Below are positions 8,932-18,207 of a stretch of 54,750 bases of DNA, one piece after another. Numbering within the stretch: the first letter of the stretch is position 1; every line of letters starts with the position of its first letter. Source of the DNA: JBDTRY01 sp039931435 (GTDB lineage Bacteria; Acidobacteriota; Thermoanaerobaculia; Gp7-AA8); contig JBDTRY010000004.1 of the NCBI GenBank assembly GCA_039931435.1, positions 1 to 54,750 on the forward strand. The letters are read 5' to 3'. A program made the position numbers and the translations under genes. The notes under the pieces were generated by a model. That model worked only from the letters and a program-made list of their open reading frames with translations, had not been told where the DNA came from and did not search any database.

Positions 8932-9564
8932 ATGACGCGCATGGAACCTCGATCCCTGCTGGCTCTCGTTCGTTCCCCGCTGGGGTTGCCGGAGTTCGAG
9001 GAACTGGACCGTCGGGCCTCTGTGATCGCGCTGCTTCCCGGTTGCCTTGAGGGCGTAACCACGGCGGTCTTCGATCGCCTGCTCCTTCGCCGGACGACGC
9101 TCATTGTCTGTAACGGTATGAATGCCTCGGGGGGTGCTCTGGCCATCGGTCTTGTCGCCGATCTTCACCTGCTGCGCGAGGGCGGAACGTTCGGACCCGC
9201 AGGGAGGACCTGGTTCGCCCGATCGGTGGCGGCGGCAATCGTGAGAATAGGGGCTCCGGCAGGGGCGTTGCTCTTTCGGGATGAGATCCTGGAATCGGAG
9301 ACAGCCCTACGGCACGGGATCTGCGATCTGCTTGTTCCCGACGCTGAGGATTCAGTAGAGTGGGTACGGAGCTGGGTGGGCAGGCGATCTCTCCTTGCTC
9401 TGGGAAGCGCCGCGCATCTGCTGCGTACTACCGCGCGCGAGCCGGGGGAGCGTGCGGAGTTCGGTCGTCTGTTCGCCACCGGCCAGCCCCAGCGAGGGAT
9501 GCGACAGTTTCTTGAATCGCGCGCGCCGGGCTTTTCTGAAACGATGAACGTGGAGATTCTATGA
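8932..9564 (+). CDS. Crotonase-fold (enoyl-CoA hydratase-like) protein, probably lacking catalytic Glu
   Basis: A 210-aa protein; ATG 8932 or 8941 could be the start. It is shorter than the usual 255-265 aa. The crotonase CoA-binding and oxyanion region is recognisable as LIVCNGMNASGGALAIGLVA, and the following helices align with the family through HGICDLLVP. Where active hydratases have an FGLPE-type motif with a catalytic Glu, this protein reads FGPAG, so normal hydration chemistry is doubtful. Its stop overlaps the mutase start in ATGA (9561-9564), indicating translational coupling and a shared acyl-CoA role. A non-enzymatic partner or a different crotonase reaction are both possible. Confidence 0.65.
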   Translation: MTRMEPRSLLALVRSPLGLPEFEELDRRASVIALLPGCLEGVTTAVFDRLLLRRTTLIVCNGMNASGGALAIGLVADLHLLREGGTFGPAGRTWFARSVAAAIVRIGAPAGALLFRDEILESETALRHGICDLLVPDAEDSVEWVRSWVGRRSLLALGSAAHLLRTTAREPGERAEFGRLFATGQPQRGMRQFLESRAPGFSETMNVEIL

Positions 9565-11321
9565 GCCGAAACGAGACGGACGTCATTGAGCCAACTTCGG
9601 GGCCGCGGCCCGACGGTGACGAGGCCCGGCAGCAGTCCCTTTTTTCAGACGAGGCCATGGGCGCGATTCGAAGCGAGCACCGGCACTGGGAGAAGGACGT
9701 TCACGATCCCATCGTAAAAAGAAAGCCCTTCTGGAAAAGCGACTTCACGACGGTGAGCGGGATGTCGGTCAATCCCCTTGCCACTCCCGAGGATGTCGCC
9801 GCCCTCGATTTCGAGCGCGATCTGGCTTTCCCGGGCGAGTTTCCCTACACGCGTGGACTTCACCCCACGGGCTACCGAGGCAAGCTCTGGACGATGCGGC
9901 AGTTTGCAGGGTTCGGGACGCCGAAACAGTCGAACGAACGTTACAAGTACCTGCTAAGTCAGGGACAGCACGGTCTTTCCATCGCCTTTCACCTGCCGAC
10001 GCTTTATGGATACGACTCCGACCACGAGTACAGCAAGGGAGAAGTGGGCAAGTGCGGCGTGGCCGTGGACACGCTCGAAGACATGGAGACGATCTTCGAG
10101 GGCATCGACCTCGAAGAGATCACCGTCTCCATGACCATCAACTCCACGGCGCCGATTCTCCTGGCCATGTATCTGGCCGTGGCCGAAAAACAAGGTGCCG
10201 ACTGGACAAAGATTTCCGGAACGCTTCAGAACGATATCCTCAAGGAGTACATCGCTCAGAAGGAGTACATCTTTCCCCCCCGTCCGTCGATGCGGCTGAT
10301 TACGGACACGTTCAGCTTCTGCGCGGAGAACGTCCCTCGGTACAATCCGATCTCGATCTCCGGATATCACATTCGTGAAGCGGGATCGACGGCGCTGCAG
10401 GAGCTGGCCTTTACTCTTCGTGACGGAATGGAGTACGTCGAGTACGGCATTCGCGCCGGCATGGATGTGGATGAATTCGCTCCGCGGCTCTCGTTCTTTT
10501 TCAACTCGCACAACGACCTTTTTGAAGAAGTGGCAAAGTTCCGTGCGGCGCGGCGCATCTGGGCAAAAGTCATGCGCGATCGCTACGGGGCCAGGGATCC
10601 GCGCTCGCTCATGTGCCGCTTCCACACGCAGACCGCCGGAGCATCGCTGACCGGCCAGCAGCCCTACAACAACATCGTGCGGGTGACGATTCAGGCGCTG
10701 GCAGCGGTCATGGGCGGAACCAACTCCCTGCATACGAACTCACTCGATGAGACGCTGGCTCTTCCCACGGAGAACGCCGCCCGCATCGCTCTTCGCACGC
10801 AGCAGATCATCGCCCACGAGTCCGGAGTGGCGAACACGATCGATCCATTAGGAGGCTCCTTCTTCATCGAGGAGCTCACGGACCGCATGGAGAAGGGAAC
10901 GTTCGAATACTTCGGGCGCATCGACCAATTCGGCGGAATGGTGGAAGCGGTCGAGGCCGGATTCCCGCAGCGCGAGATATGGGATGCCGCCTATGCATAC
11001 CAGCGCTCCGTTGACGCCGACGAGAAAATTGTCGTCGGTGTGAACGCCTTCCAGATGGAACAGGAAGATCCGTACGAGATTCTATACATCGACGAGTCCG
11101 CAACCGAGGAGCAACTGGCGAACTTGAATCGCGTGCGGCAGAGGCGCGACCCTGCCGCGGTGTCCGCTGCGCTCGATCGTCTGCGCAAAGCCGCAGCGGA
11201 GCCGCAAACGAACACGATGCCCGCGATCATCGAAGCGGTGAAAGCCTACGCCACGGTCGGCGAAATTTCCGACGCCTTGCGCGATGTCTTCGGCACCTAC
11301 CAGGAACCAGCACTTTTTTAG
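9561..11321 (+). CDS. Adenosylcobalamin-dependent acyl-CoA mutase large subunit, isobutyryl-CoA mutase-like
   Basis: A 586-aa catalytic TIM-barrel subunit of the methylmalonyl-CoA mutase family, which interconverts branched and linear acyl-CoAs by radical rearrangement. Family blocks are obvious: TGYRGKLWTMRQFAGFG, SMTINSTAPILLAMY, NPISISGYHIREAG with the B12-contact His270, and DPLGGSFFIEELTD. There is no C-terminal B12-binding domain (no DxHxxG), so a separate small subunit encoded elsewhere is required. Relative to Propionibacterium methylmalonyl-CoA mutase, Tyr89 is Phe115 and Arg207 is Gln233, the isobutyryl-CoA mutase pair; the spacings of these residues and of His244/His270 agree exactly. 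His144 replaces an otherwise common Asp in AFDLPT. Methylmalonyl-CoA mutase activity is therefore unlikely although automatic annotation would say so. Confidence 0.9.
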   Translation: MSRNETDVIEPTSGPRPDGDEARQQSLFSDEAMGAIRSEHRHWEKDVHDPIVKRKPFWKSDFTTVSGMSVNPLATPEDVAALDFERDLAFPGEFPYTRGLHPTGYRGKLWTMRQFAGFGTPKQSNERYKYLLSQGQHGLSIAFHLPTLYGYDSDHEYSKGEVGKCGVAVDTLEDMETIFEGIDLEEITVSMTINSTAPILLAMYLAVAEKQGADWTKISGTLQNDILKEYIAQKEYIFPPRPSMRLITDTFSFCAENVPRYNPISISGYHIREAGSTALQELAFTLRDGMEYVEYGIRAGMDVDEFAPRLSFFFNSHNDLFEEVAKFRAARRIWAKVMRDRYGARDPRSLMCRFHTQTAGASLTGQQPYNNIVRVTIQALAAVMGGTNSLHTNSLDETLALPTENAARIALRTQQIIAHESGVANTIDPLGGSFFIEELTDRMEKGTFEYFGRIDQFGGMVEAVEAGFPQREIWDAAYAYQRSVDADEKIVVGVNAFQMEQEDPYEILYIDESATEEQLANLNRVRQRRDPAAVSAALDRLRKAAAEPQTNTMPAIIEAVKAYATVGEISDALRDVFGTYQEPALF

Positions 11322-11447
11322 TGCCGGGTATCGCTGCCGCTTCCTCTGTGTCTCCGGCATTGGCCGGCGTCGCTTTCACCGCACGCAAACGCAACTCATT
11401 ATCACCAAGAGCCGGCGTGAGCCGGCGGCCGGCACGTAGCACCGGGC

Positions 11448-11517
11448 GAGCCCGCTGAATGGCCAGACATCCGGCGCGGCCAGAAGCTGCAGGAGGGGGA
11501 ATGGATTCAGCGGGTTC
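11448..11517. repeat. Long-loop inverted repeat before the glycosyltransferase gene
   Basis: GAGCCCGCTGAAT (11448-11460) pairs with ATTCAGCGGGTTC (11505-11517), a 13-bp stem with one G-U pair and a 44-nt loop. The gap 11322-11664 also holds GCCGGC-rich sequence around 11410-11433 but no convincing gene. It could be a structured leader, a terminator remnant of the mutase operon, or a degenerate repeat. Confidence 0.45.
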
Positions 11518-11664
11518 TGCCGCAGGCCCGGTCCGTTTCCGCTGGCAGAGTGGCACCCGCAGAATGGCAGGCTGGGTGGTATCGCAGGAGTATCAATGGA
11601 GTTTTCATGAGGTCACCACCGATGTATTCTTAGGGGTACCGATGCCGGAAAATTATCCTGGGTA

Positions 11665-14592
11665 ATGAACTTTCTTCCTGCCTGCACAATCGTCTCGAAC
11701 AACTATCTGGCATTCGCTCGCGTTTTTGCTGAATCGTACAGAGAGCACCATCCGGGCGCGGACGTTTACGTCTGCATCGCGGACCGACCCTCGCCCAGTG
11801 TCCGCTACCGCGATCTGCCGTTCAAGGTCGTCTTCGCAGAGGATCTGGGGATTCCAGCATTTTTCAATCTGGCATTTCGATACGGAATTCTCGAGTTAAA
11901 TACGGCTGTCAAGCCCTACCTTCTCGCCTATCTGCGTGACCAGGTCGGCCTGGATCGCGCCTTCTACTTCGACCCCGACATCCTGGTGTTGAGCCCCCTC
12001 GAAAAACTTGCCAGTTCGCTGGATACACACTCGGCGGTGCTTACACCGCACATTACCCGCGAGCTCGATGATGCCTATCTGCCGTCCGAGCGCATCATCC
12101 AGATGTCCGGAATCTATAACCTTGGCTTTCTGGGTATCCGGCTCGATGAATCCACATCCGCCTTTCTTCAGTGGTGGCAGGACCGGCTCTACAGATTCTG
12201 TCTGCTCGACATTCACAACGGGCTGTTCGTCGATCAGAAGTGGATGGACTTTGCCCCGGCCTTTCTTCCTTCCGTGGACATTCAGAGGAATCCTGCCTAC
12301 AACATCGCTTACTGGAATCTGCCTCACCGGAAGCTGCAGCGCTCGAATCAGGGATGGCTGGTAGACGGGGAACGGGCCGGATTTTTCCACTTCAGCGGGA
12401 TCGTTTTTGATGAGCTTGGAGCGATCAGCAAGTATCAGAGCCGCGTCAACGCCGGCACGAATCCGGAGGTGATGCCCCTGTTTCACGAATACCGCGACAG
12501 GATTGAAGCGGCAGACCACGACGAGACAAGAATGATCCCCTACGGGTTTGAACGCTTCGAAGCGAGCGGCGTTCCGGTCGTTCCAGTCCTTCGTACGGCG
12601 TTTCAGCGCATCGACCCCTACGGTCTGCGCTGGCAGAACCCATTTGATGATCAGTGTGAGGACAGCTACCTGGCCTGGCTTGCAGCGCCTGTGGAGTTTC
12701 CTGATGGCTGGCTGACTCGTGCCGCTCTCTGTCTATGGGAGGAGCGTCCGGATCTGACCGGGGGGTATCCATCGCCCTGGGGTGCGGACCTGCCGGCGTT
12801 CGCCGATTGGCTGAAGCGTTCGCCCGAGGAGGCTCGCGGCGGTGTCTCCGAAGTTCTGCTCAGAGGGGTGCGCATCCAGTCTCGACGATCGGTCAAATCG
12901 ACGCACCCGCAGAAGCCCGGAATTCTTCCGTTCGACGCGAGCGTCCCCACCTATCACGATCCACTTCATCTTCTGGACCTGTCCGACCCCGGAGAATCAA
13001 CGAGTTGGTTGAATGAGCCGGTTCCCACGGTGCATGAATGGCCGGTGGTAACTCGTCTGGCGCTCAAGCTCTACGAGGTGCGCGAGGATGTCCAGAAAGC
13101 GTTTCCCGATCCTGTCGGCTCTGATCAGGCGGCCTTCGCCTCCTGGTTCATCCTCTCGGCGGGTCCCGAGTATCGGTTGCACAAGGATCTCCTGCTGCCG
13201 ATCATCAGGAGCCTTCCTGTGAGGGAACGAATGGCGTTGTGGTCATTTCGGCTGCGAAATAAACGCCCACAGCTGGGCCCGCGCACACGCACTCGTACAA
13301 AGCAGTCTCTCGACGGGAATCATCCGCTCGTACGCCGCCGAACCGGCGGAGCGGCAACACCGGGTTCGAGGACTCCGGGGGAGGAGTTGCCGGAATTCAA
13401 AGTGGGAGTGTCCGTCCATGGGGTGAATCTCGCGGGGTATTTTGGGACCGGAAGTGGAATGGGGCAGGTAGCTCGAGGATCTGCCGAGGCGATTTCCCTG
13501 GCCGGAATTCCGGTGGCACGAATCCCTCTTGACGTCAGTCCCTGGGCGCGAACGTTCAACAGCAGAGTTCTCCAGCCCTGGGGTGCGCCATTCGACGTGA
13601 CACTCATGCATGTGAACGCCGAAGAGACGCCGCTGGCGTTCAGAATGATCCCCACGGCGGCGGCCGTCGCCACGTACAAAATCGGCTACTGGTTCTGGGA
13701 GTTGTCCCATTTTCCACTTCAGTTCGCGGACAGATTTGCCTACTTCGATGAGTTATGGGCGCCGAGCAGGTTCTGTCAAACGAGCTTCGAAGTTCTCTCC
13801 ACGATTCCCGTTCGCTATGTTCGACCTTGTGTGCTACCTCCCTCGCCGCACCTGGCCAAACGCTCGATGTTCGGGATGCAGGACAACCAGTTTTACTTCA
13901 CATTCGCCTTTGACACTCTCAGCATTCCGGAACGAAAGAACCCCTTCGCCGCGATCGATGCCTTCATTCTGGCTGCATCGAGAACCCGTCGCGATATTGG
14001 TCTGATCATCAACGTAAATCACGCCTCGCATGATCGCCAGCTCGTTCAGCAACTGCGCGACCGTGCCAGGGGCGCAAACGTCATCATTCACACGGATCCG
14101 TTGACCAGGTCCTCGGTCGAATCCCTGCTGGCCTGTTCGGACGCCTACCTATCACTCCACCGCTCGGAAGGACTGGGGCTACCTCCGATCGAGGCGCTCT
14201 ACCTTCGGAAACCCGTGGTAGCGACGAACTATGGGGGCGTGACAGATTTTCTCGACTCGACAACTGGATTTCCCGTCAGTTTCAACCTCGTGCAACTCGA
14301 TCGAGCGTATCCTCCCTATCCGGCAGGAGCGATATGGGCCGATCCCGATGTTGACGAGGCGGCTTCAGCGATGCTGCGCGTGGTGGAAGATCCTGCTGAA
14401 TGCTCCATACGCGCAAGCGCCGGGTTCGATCGAGTGACTGAAATGTACGGCATTGATTCTGCGGCGCGGCGATTTGCGGTTGAACTGCGGAGACTTTTTG
14501 CACAAGGGAACGGCGGCACCGGACCCTCGGCGTCCGGTACGGCGAGTGGCGACACTCTGGACCCCGTCCTGCTCCACTCCGGAAGTGCATGA
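11665..14592 (+). CDS. Two-domain glycosyltransferase (GT-A N-terminal, GT4-type C-terminal)
   Basis: A 975-aa cytoplasmic protein. The first 270 residues resemble GT-A glycosyltransferases: CTIVSNNYLAFARVFAESY at the N terminus, then FYFDPDILVLSPL with the DPD metal/nucleotide motif at about residue 103. The middle (about 280-570) looks like two helical linker repeats: IDPYGLRWQNPFDD and AFADWLKRSPEEARGG are echoed by AAFASWFILSAGPE. The C-terminal 390 residues are a GT-B/GT4 enzyme: GYFGTGSGMGQVARGSAEAI, then RSEGLGLPPIEALYLRKPVV (about 833-852) with the donor-binding E-x7-E. Two sugars could be added successively to a surface polysaccharide or lipid. No polysaccharide cluster surrounds it. 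Confidence 0.82.
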   Translation: MNFLPACTIVSNNYLAFARVFAESYREHHPGADVYVCIADRPSPSVRYRDLPFKVVFAEDLGIPAFFNLAFRYGILELNTAVKPYLLAYLRDQVGLDRAFYFDPDILVLSPLEKLASSLDTHSAVLTPHITRELDDAYLPSERIIQMSGIYNLGFLGIRLDESTSAFLQWWQDRLYRFCLLDIHNGLFVDQKWMDFAPAFLPSVDIQRNPAYNIAYWNLPHRKLQRSNQGWLVDGERAGFFHFSGIVFDELGAISKYQSRVNAGTNPEVMPLFHEYRDRIEAADHDETRMIPYGFERFEASGVPVVPVLRTAFQRIDPYGLRWQNPFDDQCEDSYLAWLAAPVEFPDGWLTRAALCLWEERPDLTGGYPSPWGADLPAFADWLKRSPEEARGGVSEVLLRGVRIQSRRSVKSTHPQKPGILPFDASVPTYHDPLHLLDLSDPGESTSWLNEPVPTVHEWPVVTRLALKLYEVREDVQKAFPDPVGSDQAAFASWFILSAGPEYRLHKDLLLPIIRSLPVRERMALWSFRLRNKRPQLGPRTRTRTKQSLDGNHPLVRRRTGGAATPGSRTPGEELPEFKVGVSVHGVNLAGYFGTGSGMGQVARGSAEAISLAGIPVARIPLDVSPWARTFNSRVLQPWGAPFDVTLMHVNAEETPLAFRMIPTAAAVATYKIGYWFWELSHFPLQFADRFAYFDELWAPSRFCQTSFEVLSTIPVRYVRPCVLPPSPHLAKRSMFGMQDNQFYFTFAFDTLSIPERKNPFAAIDAFILAASRTRRDIGLIINVNHASHDRQLVQQLRDRARGANVIIHTDPLTRSSVESLLACSDAYLSLHRSEGLGLPPIEALYLRKPVVATNYGGVTDFLDSTTGFPVSFNLVQLDRAYPPYPAGAIWADPDVDEAASAMLRVVEDPAECSIRASAGFDRVTEMYGIDSAARRFAVELRRLFAQGNGGTGPSASGTASGDTLDPVLLHSGSA

Positions 14593-14600
14593 TCGAGAGC

Positions 14601-14622
14601 GCTCGGCGTTCGCGCGCCGAGC
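14601..14622 (+). terminator. Hairpin after the glycosyltransferase gene
   Basis: GCTCGGCG, loop TTCGCG, CGCCGAGC: an exact 8-bp GC-rich stem 9 nt beyond the stop. Only a weak T-rich stretch (GTTGTTTCG) follows, so it may be a weak intrinsic terminator. Confidence 0.45.
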
Positions 14623-15022
14623 CGACCGCGCGTTGTTTCGATGCTCGATGGCTCAGGACAACGACATGTGCCATCAACGGGGCATTCCGGGAGGCGTTCC
14701 CTTTGATGTCCGCGTCCTGAGGAGCAATTGTTCCGAAGCCGGTCAATTGTCAGCCGCAGCACAATGACACGCTGCTTTCTCTTTCTCCACGCGACAGTGG
14801 CGCCGGCCAGGGTCCGGAGCGAGCACTTTGCGAATTTCGTCGTGTAGTACCCTCGGCCTCCTCTTTGTGCCGCCTGCAGGTCCCCCCGGGACCATCTTTG
14901 AGCACGCAATCCACGACCCCGTCAGCGTTCCTCGCTCCGCCTGGCGTTCGTTCCGTCGTCAGGGGGACTTTTTTGCAGTGCCCTCTTCTGTCATGATTCG
15001 CGACCGGCAGACGGGGGTCGTC
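14623..15022. other. Gene-free stretch
   Basis: About 400 bp between the glycosyltransferase hairpin and the next gene. The in-frame extension of the following ORF back to 14828 has no signal peptide or family character and is rejected. I see no clear gene, repeat or promoter here. Confidence 0.5.
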
Positions 15023-17719
15023 ATGAGTCACTTCTCGTTTCTTCGCGGCTACAGTTATTTCGTGGTTTCCATGTTCGCTCTCTGTCTCGCTGCCGGTGCG
15101 CAAGCGCAGAATAAACTGGCCAACGGCTCATTCGACAGAGACCTGAGCGGATGGGAGATCCTCGGTGAGGCCACATGGTCCTCGCTCGACGCCCGGGGAG
15201 GAAATTCCGGTTCGGCCCAAATCAGTTCCCAGGGCGAGATCGGATTCGGCGAGCTCTCTCAGACGATACCCGTACAGCCCGGCGAGCGTTTGAGGATTTC
15301 GGCATCGGTTCTGGCTCAGGGCGCAACTGCGGGAGTGATCGTCGGATTTTGCGCCACGATCAATTGTGTGATTGGAGATGAGGAGCCACTCTCCATTGAG
15401 GGATTCAACTTCCAGCCCGGCGCCGGCTTTCAGACCGAGTCCGTGACCACGACCAGTCCGGCTGGTACCACGCTCGCTGCCGTCTTCCTCTATCCGGTTA
15501 TTCAGGATCTCTCGACCATCTACAGCGTCAACTTCGACGATGTGGTCATCGCTTCCGACAATTCCCCGAACGTTGTGGTCACTGTCGCCCCGGAGGCAGT
15601 GGTCCAGACTACCGGCGGCGGCGGAACGACCAGTTACACGCTTCAGAACGTCGGAAATGCTCCGACTCAGATCACTCTCTCCCAGGAGGGGACGTTCTTC
15701 CAGCAGAGTCCCGCCAGCTTCACCCTTGCCCCGGGCCAGAGTCAGGTCGTGACCGTCACTGGTCTCCCTTCCTCTGCCGGCTCACGCGACGGGAAAGCGA
15801 TCCCTCGCGGATCGGGTGTGGCAGAGACACTCTCTCTCGCCGTGCGCGTCCTTACCTCCGACCCACCTGGCGGGCCGGTCAGGGCTGTGCCATCGTCCAA
15901 TCGAGTCGATCTTTCATCAACTCCGGGAGGGACTTCGGCCGGGTCGATCTCCTTCACCAACAGCGGGACGGGAACGATTCACGGTACGCTCATTTCTGAC
16001 GTGGACTGGATCATCCCGCAGAGCGGAGAAGTGACGATCCCGCCGGGGAAGACCGTGAACGCCACCTTCACCATCGACTCTTCCAGACGTCCTGACGACG
16101 GCAGCTTCGGATCGGCCACAGGGACACTCTCGCTGGTCTATTTGAACGGCTCCAGCGGAGCAAAATCGGTGGGCTCACAGGGCGGACCAGGGGTGACGAC
16201 GACTTCCGTCTCGGTCGTCCACACAGCCACGCCGGCCACCGCCTCCACGGTAGTCCCCGCGCTTCCCGCTGGCGAGGTGGCCCTGTTCATGCCCGGCGTG
16301 TCCCACGTACTGGGAAGCGTTGGCACCTTTCTCTCCGATGTAACGCTGACCAACGTCGGCGGCCTTGGACACTCCCCCGGCGCAACATTCTTTTTCCGTC
16401 CCCTGGGAAACGGCTCGGCGACGACGTCCACTACCGTTCCACCCCTTCAGCCGAATACCCCACTGACCTTCAGCGACATCGCCAAGGCAGTCTTCGGAAA
16501 CAGCACGTCCACCGGCACCCTGCAACTGCGTTCCGGGGACATCGACAGCATTTCCGCTTCGGCCACGGTCCTGAACAGCAGCAATCCGAAAGGTACCTAC
16601 GGCACGTCTATCCCGGTGTTCCGCTCCGATCACAGCAGCGGCGCGGGAGAATCGATCTTTCTCACGGGACTGCTCAGTGACGCCACTAACCATACGAATC
16701 TCTACCTTCAGGAGACCAGCGGCGGGTCGGTAGATATCACTACGGAGTTCCTCTCGTCCAACGGCGCAACACTCAGCTCCAGAACGGACAACCTCTCGTC
16801 ATTCTCCGCGATTCAGCTCGGACGGGTGGCGCCACCCGGCGCCCTGGCCGCACGAATCAACGTCACCTCGGCATCTACCGGCCGCCTCGTCTCCTACGCC
16901 ACTCCGGTGGACGACGCCAGTGGCGACACATGGGCAGTGGTGGACTGGCGCCGGCAATATGCTTACGCGGCGACTGTCCCTGTGGTCATTCCCGTCGCGG
17001 GATCTCTGCGCGGAGCGAACAGCACGTACTTCCGAACCGACCTCTCCATGAGCAATCCCGGGACCACTGCGGCGTCCGGGCGCTTGCGCTACTACTCGCG
17101 AACGGGAGAGATCATCGACCGCAACGTCAGCCTGGCCGCAGGCGAATCGAGAATTCTTTCCGACGTACTCATCTCGCTGTTCAACGCCAGTGGCGACGCG
17201 GTGGGCTACCTGGAGTTCACTCCATCGTCGGGCTCCATCATCATGACCAGCCGCACCTACACGACGGCCGCGAACTCCGCTGCGACCTTCGGTGCGGCCG
17301 TGCCCACTCTTCCCCTGAGATCCAGTCTGCGCTCGGGCCAGATTCGAAAGTTCGGCGGTATCGACGATGCTGCTCTGGCAACGATCCAGGCTGGCCGTCC
17401 GGCAACATTCCGAACGAATGTGGGCCTGGTGGAAGTTTCCGGGCAGCCCGCCACCGTGCGCGTGACCCTGCGCTTCATGCCCAGTCCCCGTTCCGCTGCA
17501 CAGGCCCTTGTTTCGCAGACATTCAACCTCAGCGCCCACCAGTTTTTGCAGATCAACGGAATCACCCGCGCCCTTCTGGGAAGCAGTCGGGACACCGATT
17601 ACGGCGACCTGCGAAACATGCAGCTGGAAGTGGAGGTCACCGGTGGAACAGGTCAGGTTGTTCCCTACACTTCCTCGGTCGACAACGGCACCGGGGACTC
17701 CATCCTTCGAGTGGACTAG
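15023..17719 (+). CDS. Large secreted beta-sandwich protein with repeated shared domains
   Basis: An 898-aa exported protein of unknown function. MSHFSFLRGYSYFVVSMFAL then CLAAGAQAQ is a signal peptide, which fixes the start at 15023; GGGGG lies about 6 nt upstream. Residues of about 30-170 look like a carbohydrate-binding jelly roll (NGSFDRDLSGWEILGEATWS), followed by Ig/choice-of-anchor-like segments about 180-400. The C-terminal half contains at least two copies of the domain shared with 5590-7440 and 18525-19634, for example VVIPVAGSLRGANSTYFRTD followed by LSMSNPGTTAASGRLRYYSR. No enzyme motif is seen. It is followed by a region with only a small minus-strand gene, so it is probably monocistronic. 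Confidence 0.75.
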   Translation: MSHFSFLRGYSYFVVSMFALCLAAGAQAQNKLANGSFDRDLSGWEILGEATWSSLDARGGNSGSAQISSQGEIGFGELSQTIPVQPGERLRISASVLAQGATAGVIVGFCATINCVIGDEEPLSIEGFNFQPGAGFQTESVTTTSPAGTTLAAVFLYPVIQDLSTIYSVNFDDVVIASDNSPNVVVTVAPEAVVQTTGGGGTTSYTLQNVGNAPTQITLSQEGTFFQQSPASFTLAPGQSQVVTVTGLPSSAGSRDGKAIPRGSGVAETLSLAVRVLTSDPPGGPVRAVPSSNRVDLSSTPGGTSAGSISFTNSGTGTIHGTLISDVDWIIPQSGEVTIPPGKTVNATFTIDSSRRPDDGSFGSATGTLSLVYLNGSSGAKSVGSQGGPGVTTTSVSVVHTATPATASTVVPALPAGEVALFMPGVSHVLGSVGTFLSDVTLTNVGGLGHSPGATFFFRPLGNGSATTSTTVPPLQPNTPLTFSDIAKAVFGNSTSTGTLQLRSGDIDSISASATVLNSSNPKGTYGTSIPVFRSDHSSGAGESIFLTGLLSDATNHTNLYLQETSGGSVDITTEFLSSNGATLSSRTDNLSSFSAIQLGRVAPPGALAARINVTSASTGRLVSYATPVDDASGDTWAVVDWRRQYAYAATVPVVIPVAGSLRGANSTYFRTDLSMSNPGTTAASGRLRYYSRTGEIIDRNVSLAAGESRILSDVLISLFNASGDAVGYLEFTPSSGSIIMTSRTYTTAANSAATFGAAVPTLPLRSSLRSGQIRKFGGIDDAALATIQAGRPATFRTNVGLVEVSGQPATVRVTLRFMPSPRSAAQALVSQTFNLSAHQFLQINGITRALLGSSRDTDYGDLRNMQLEVEVTGGTGQVVPYTSSVDNGTGDSILRVD

Positions 17720-18003
17720 CGCAGCCGCCGAACGAAGCGTTGCATTTGTCGATCGCTGCCCGGCAGCGCCGTTGGCCTGTCGTCCCGTCAGGCCGGACTG
17801 CGGACGATGGCCGCATGACAAACAGTCGATGACGATTGAGAAGCTCCTCGGTGCCGCCGCCGTGCGACCCAGTCTTTTGCTCTAGGGCGGCAAGGAAAGT
17901 GCGTTGCGATCGGGATCTCGGACGGACGAGTCCTGGACGAGTGGGAGATCACCCTTTGATCCGAGCAGTTCCCAGTCGAGCATGGAAAAGAAGCTCTGGC
18001 ACC

Positions 18004-18207
18004 TCAGCACGGTCTTCGCAAGGCACTCCGGAACAGGAGGAAGCTGATGCCGCCCATGACAATGATTCCGACCGCGACACCGAGGATGTAGCTCGCCGCA
18101 AACGAGCCCCGCGAGCTGGCGATCGCGAGGCGTCCCGGAAGTTGGACGAGCAAGGCCAGACACCGCAGCCCAGTCAGGACGCCAAAAATGATCTTGACGG
18201 CTTTCAT
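18004..18207 (-). CDS. Small two-helix membrane protein
   Basis: A 67-aa protein not recognised as a named family. It has two hydrophobic segments, IIFGVLTGLRCLALLVQL (about residues 6-23) and ASYILGVAVGIIVMGGISFL (about 38-57), separated by a short polar loop and ending in a basic tail. A GAGGG site lies 9 nt before the ATG, which supports real translation. It sits alone on the minus strand between two secreted-protein genes; the gap 17720-18003 beyond its stop shows no gene. Function unknown. Confidence 0.55.
   Translation of the reverse strand: MKAVKIIFGVLTGLRCLALLVQLPGRLAIASSRGSFAASYILGVAVGIIVMGGISFLLFRSALRRPC

Noticed and set aside
11459..11665. 68-aa frame ending in a TAATG junction with the glycosyltransferase start
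   Set aside because: It overlaps the inverted repeat at 11448-11517, has no ribosome binding site and no plausible protein character.
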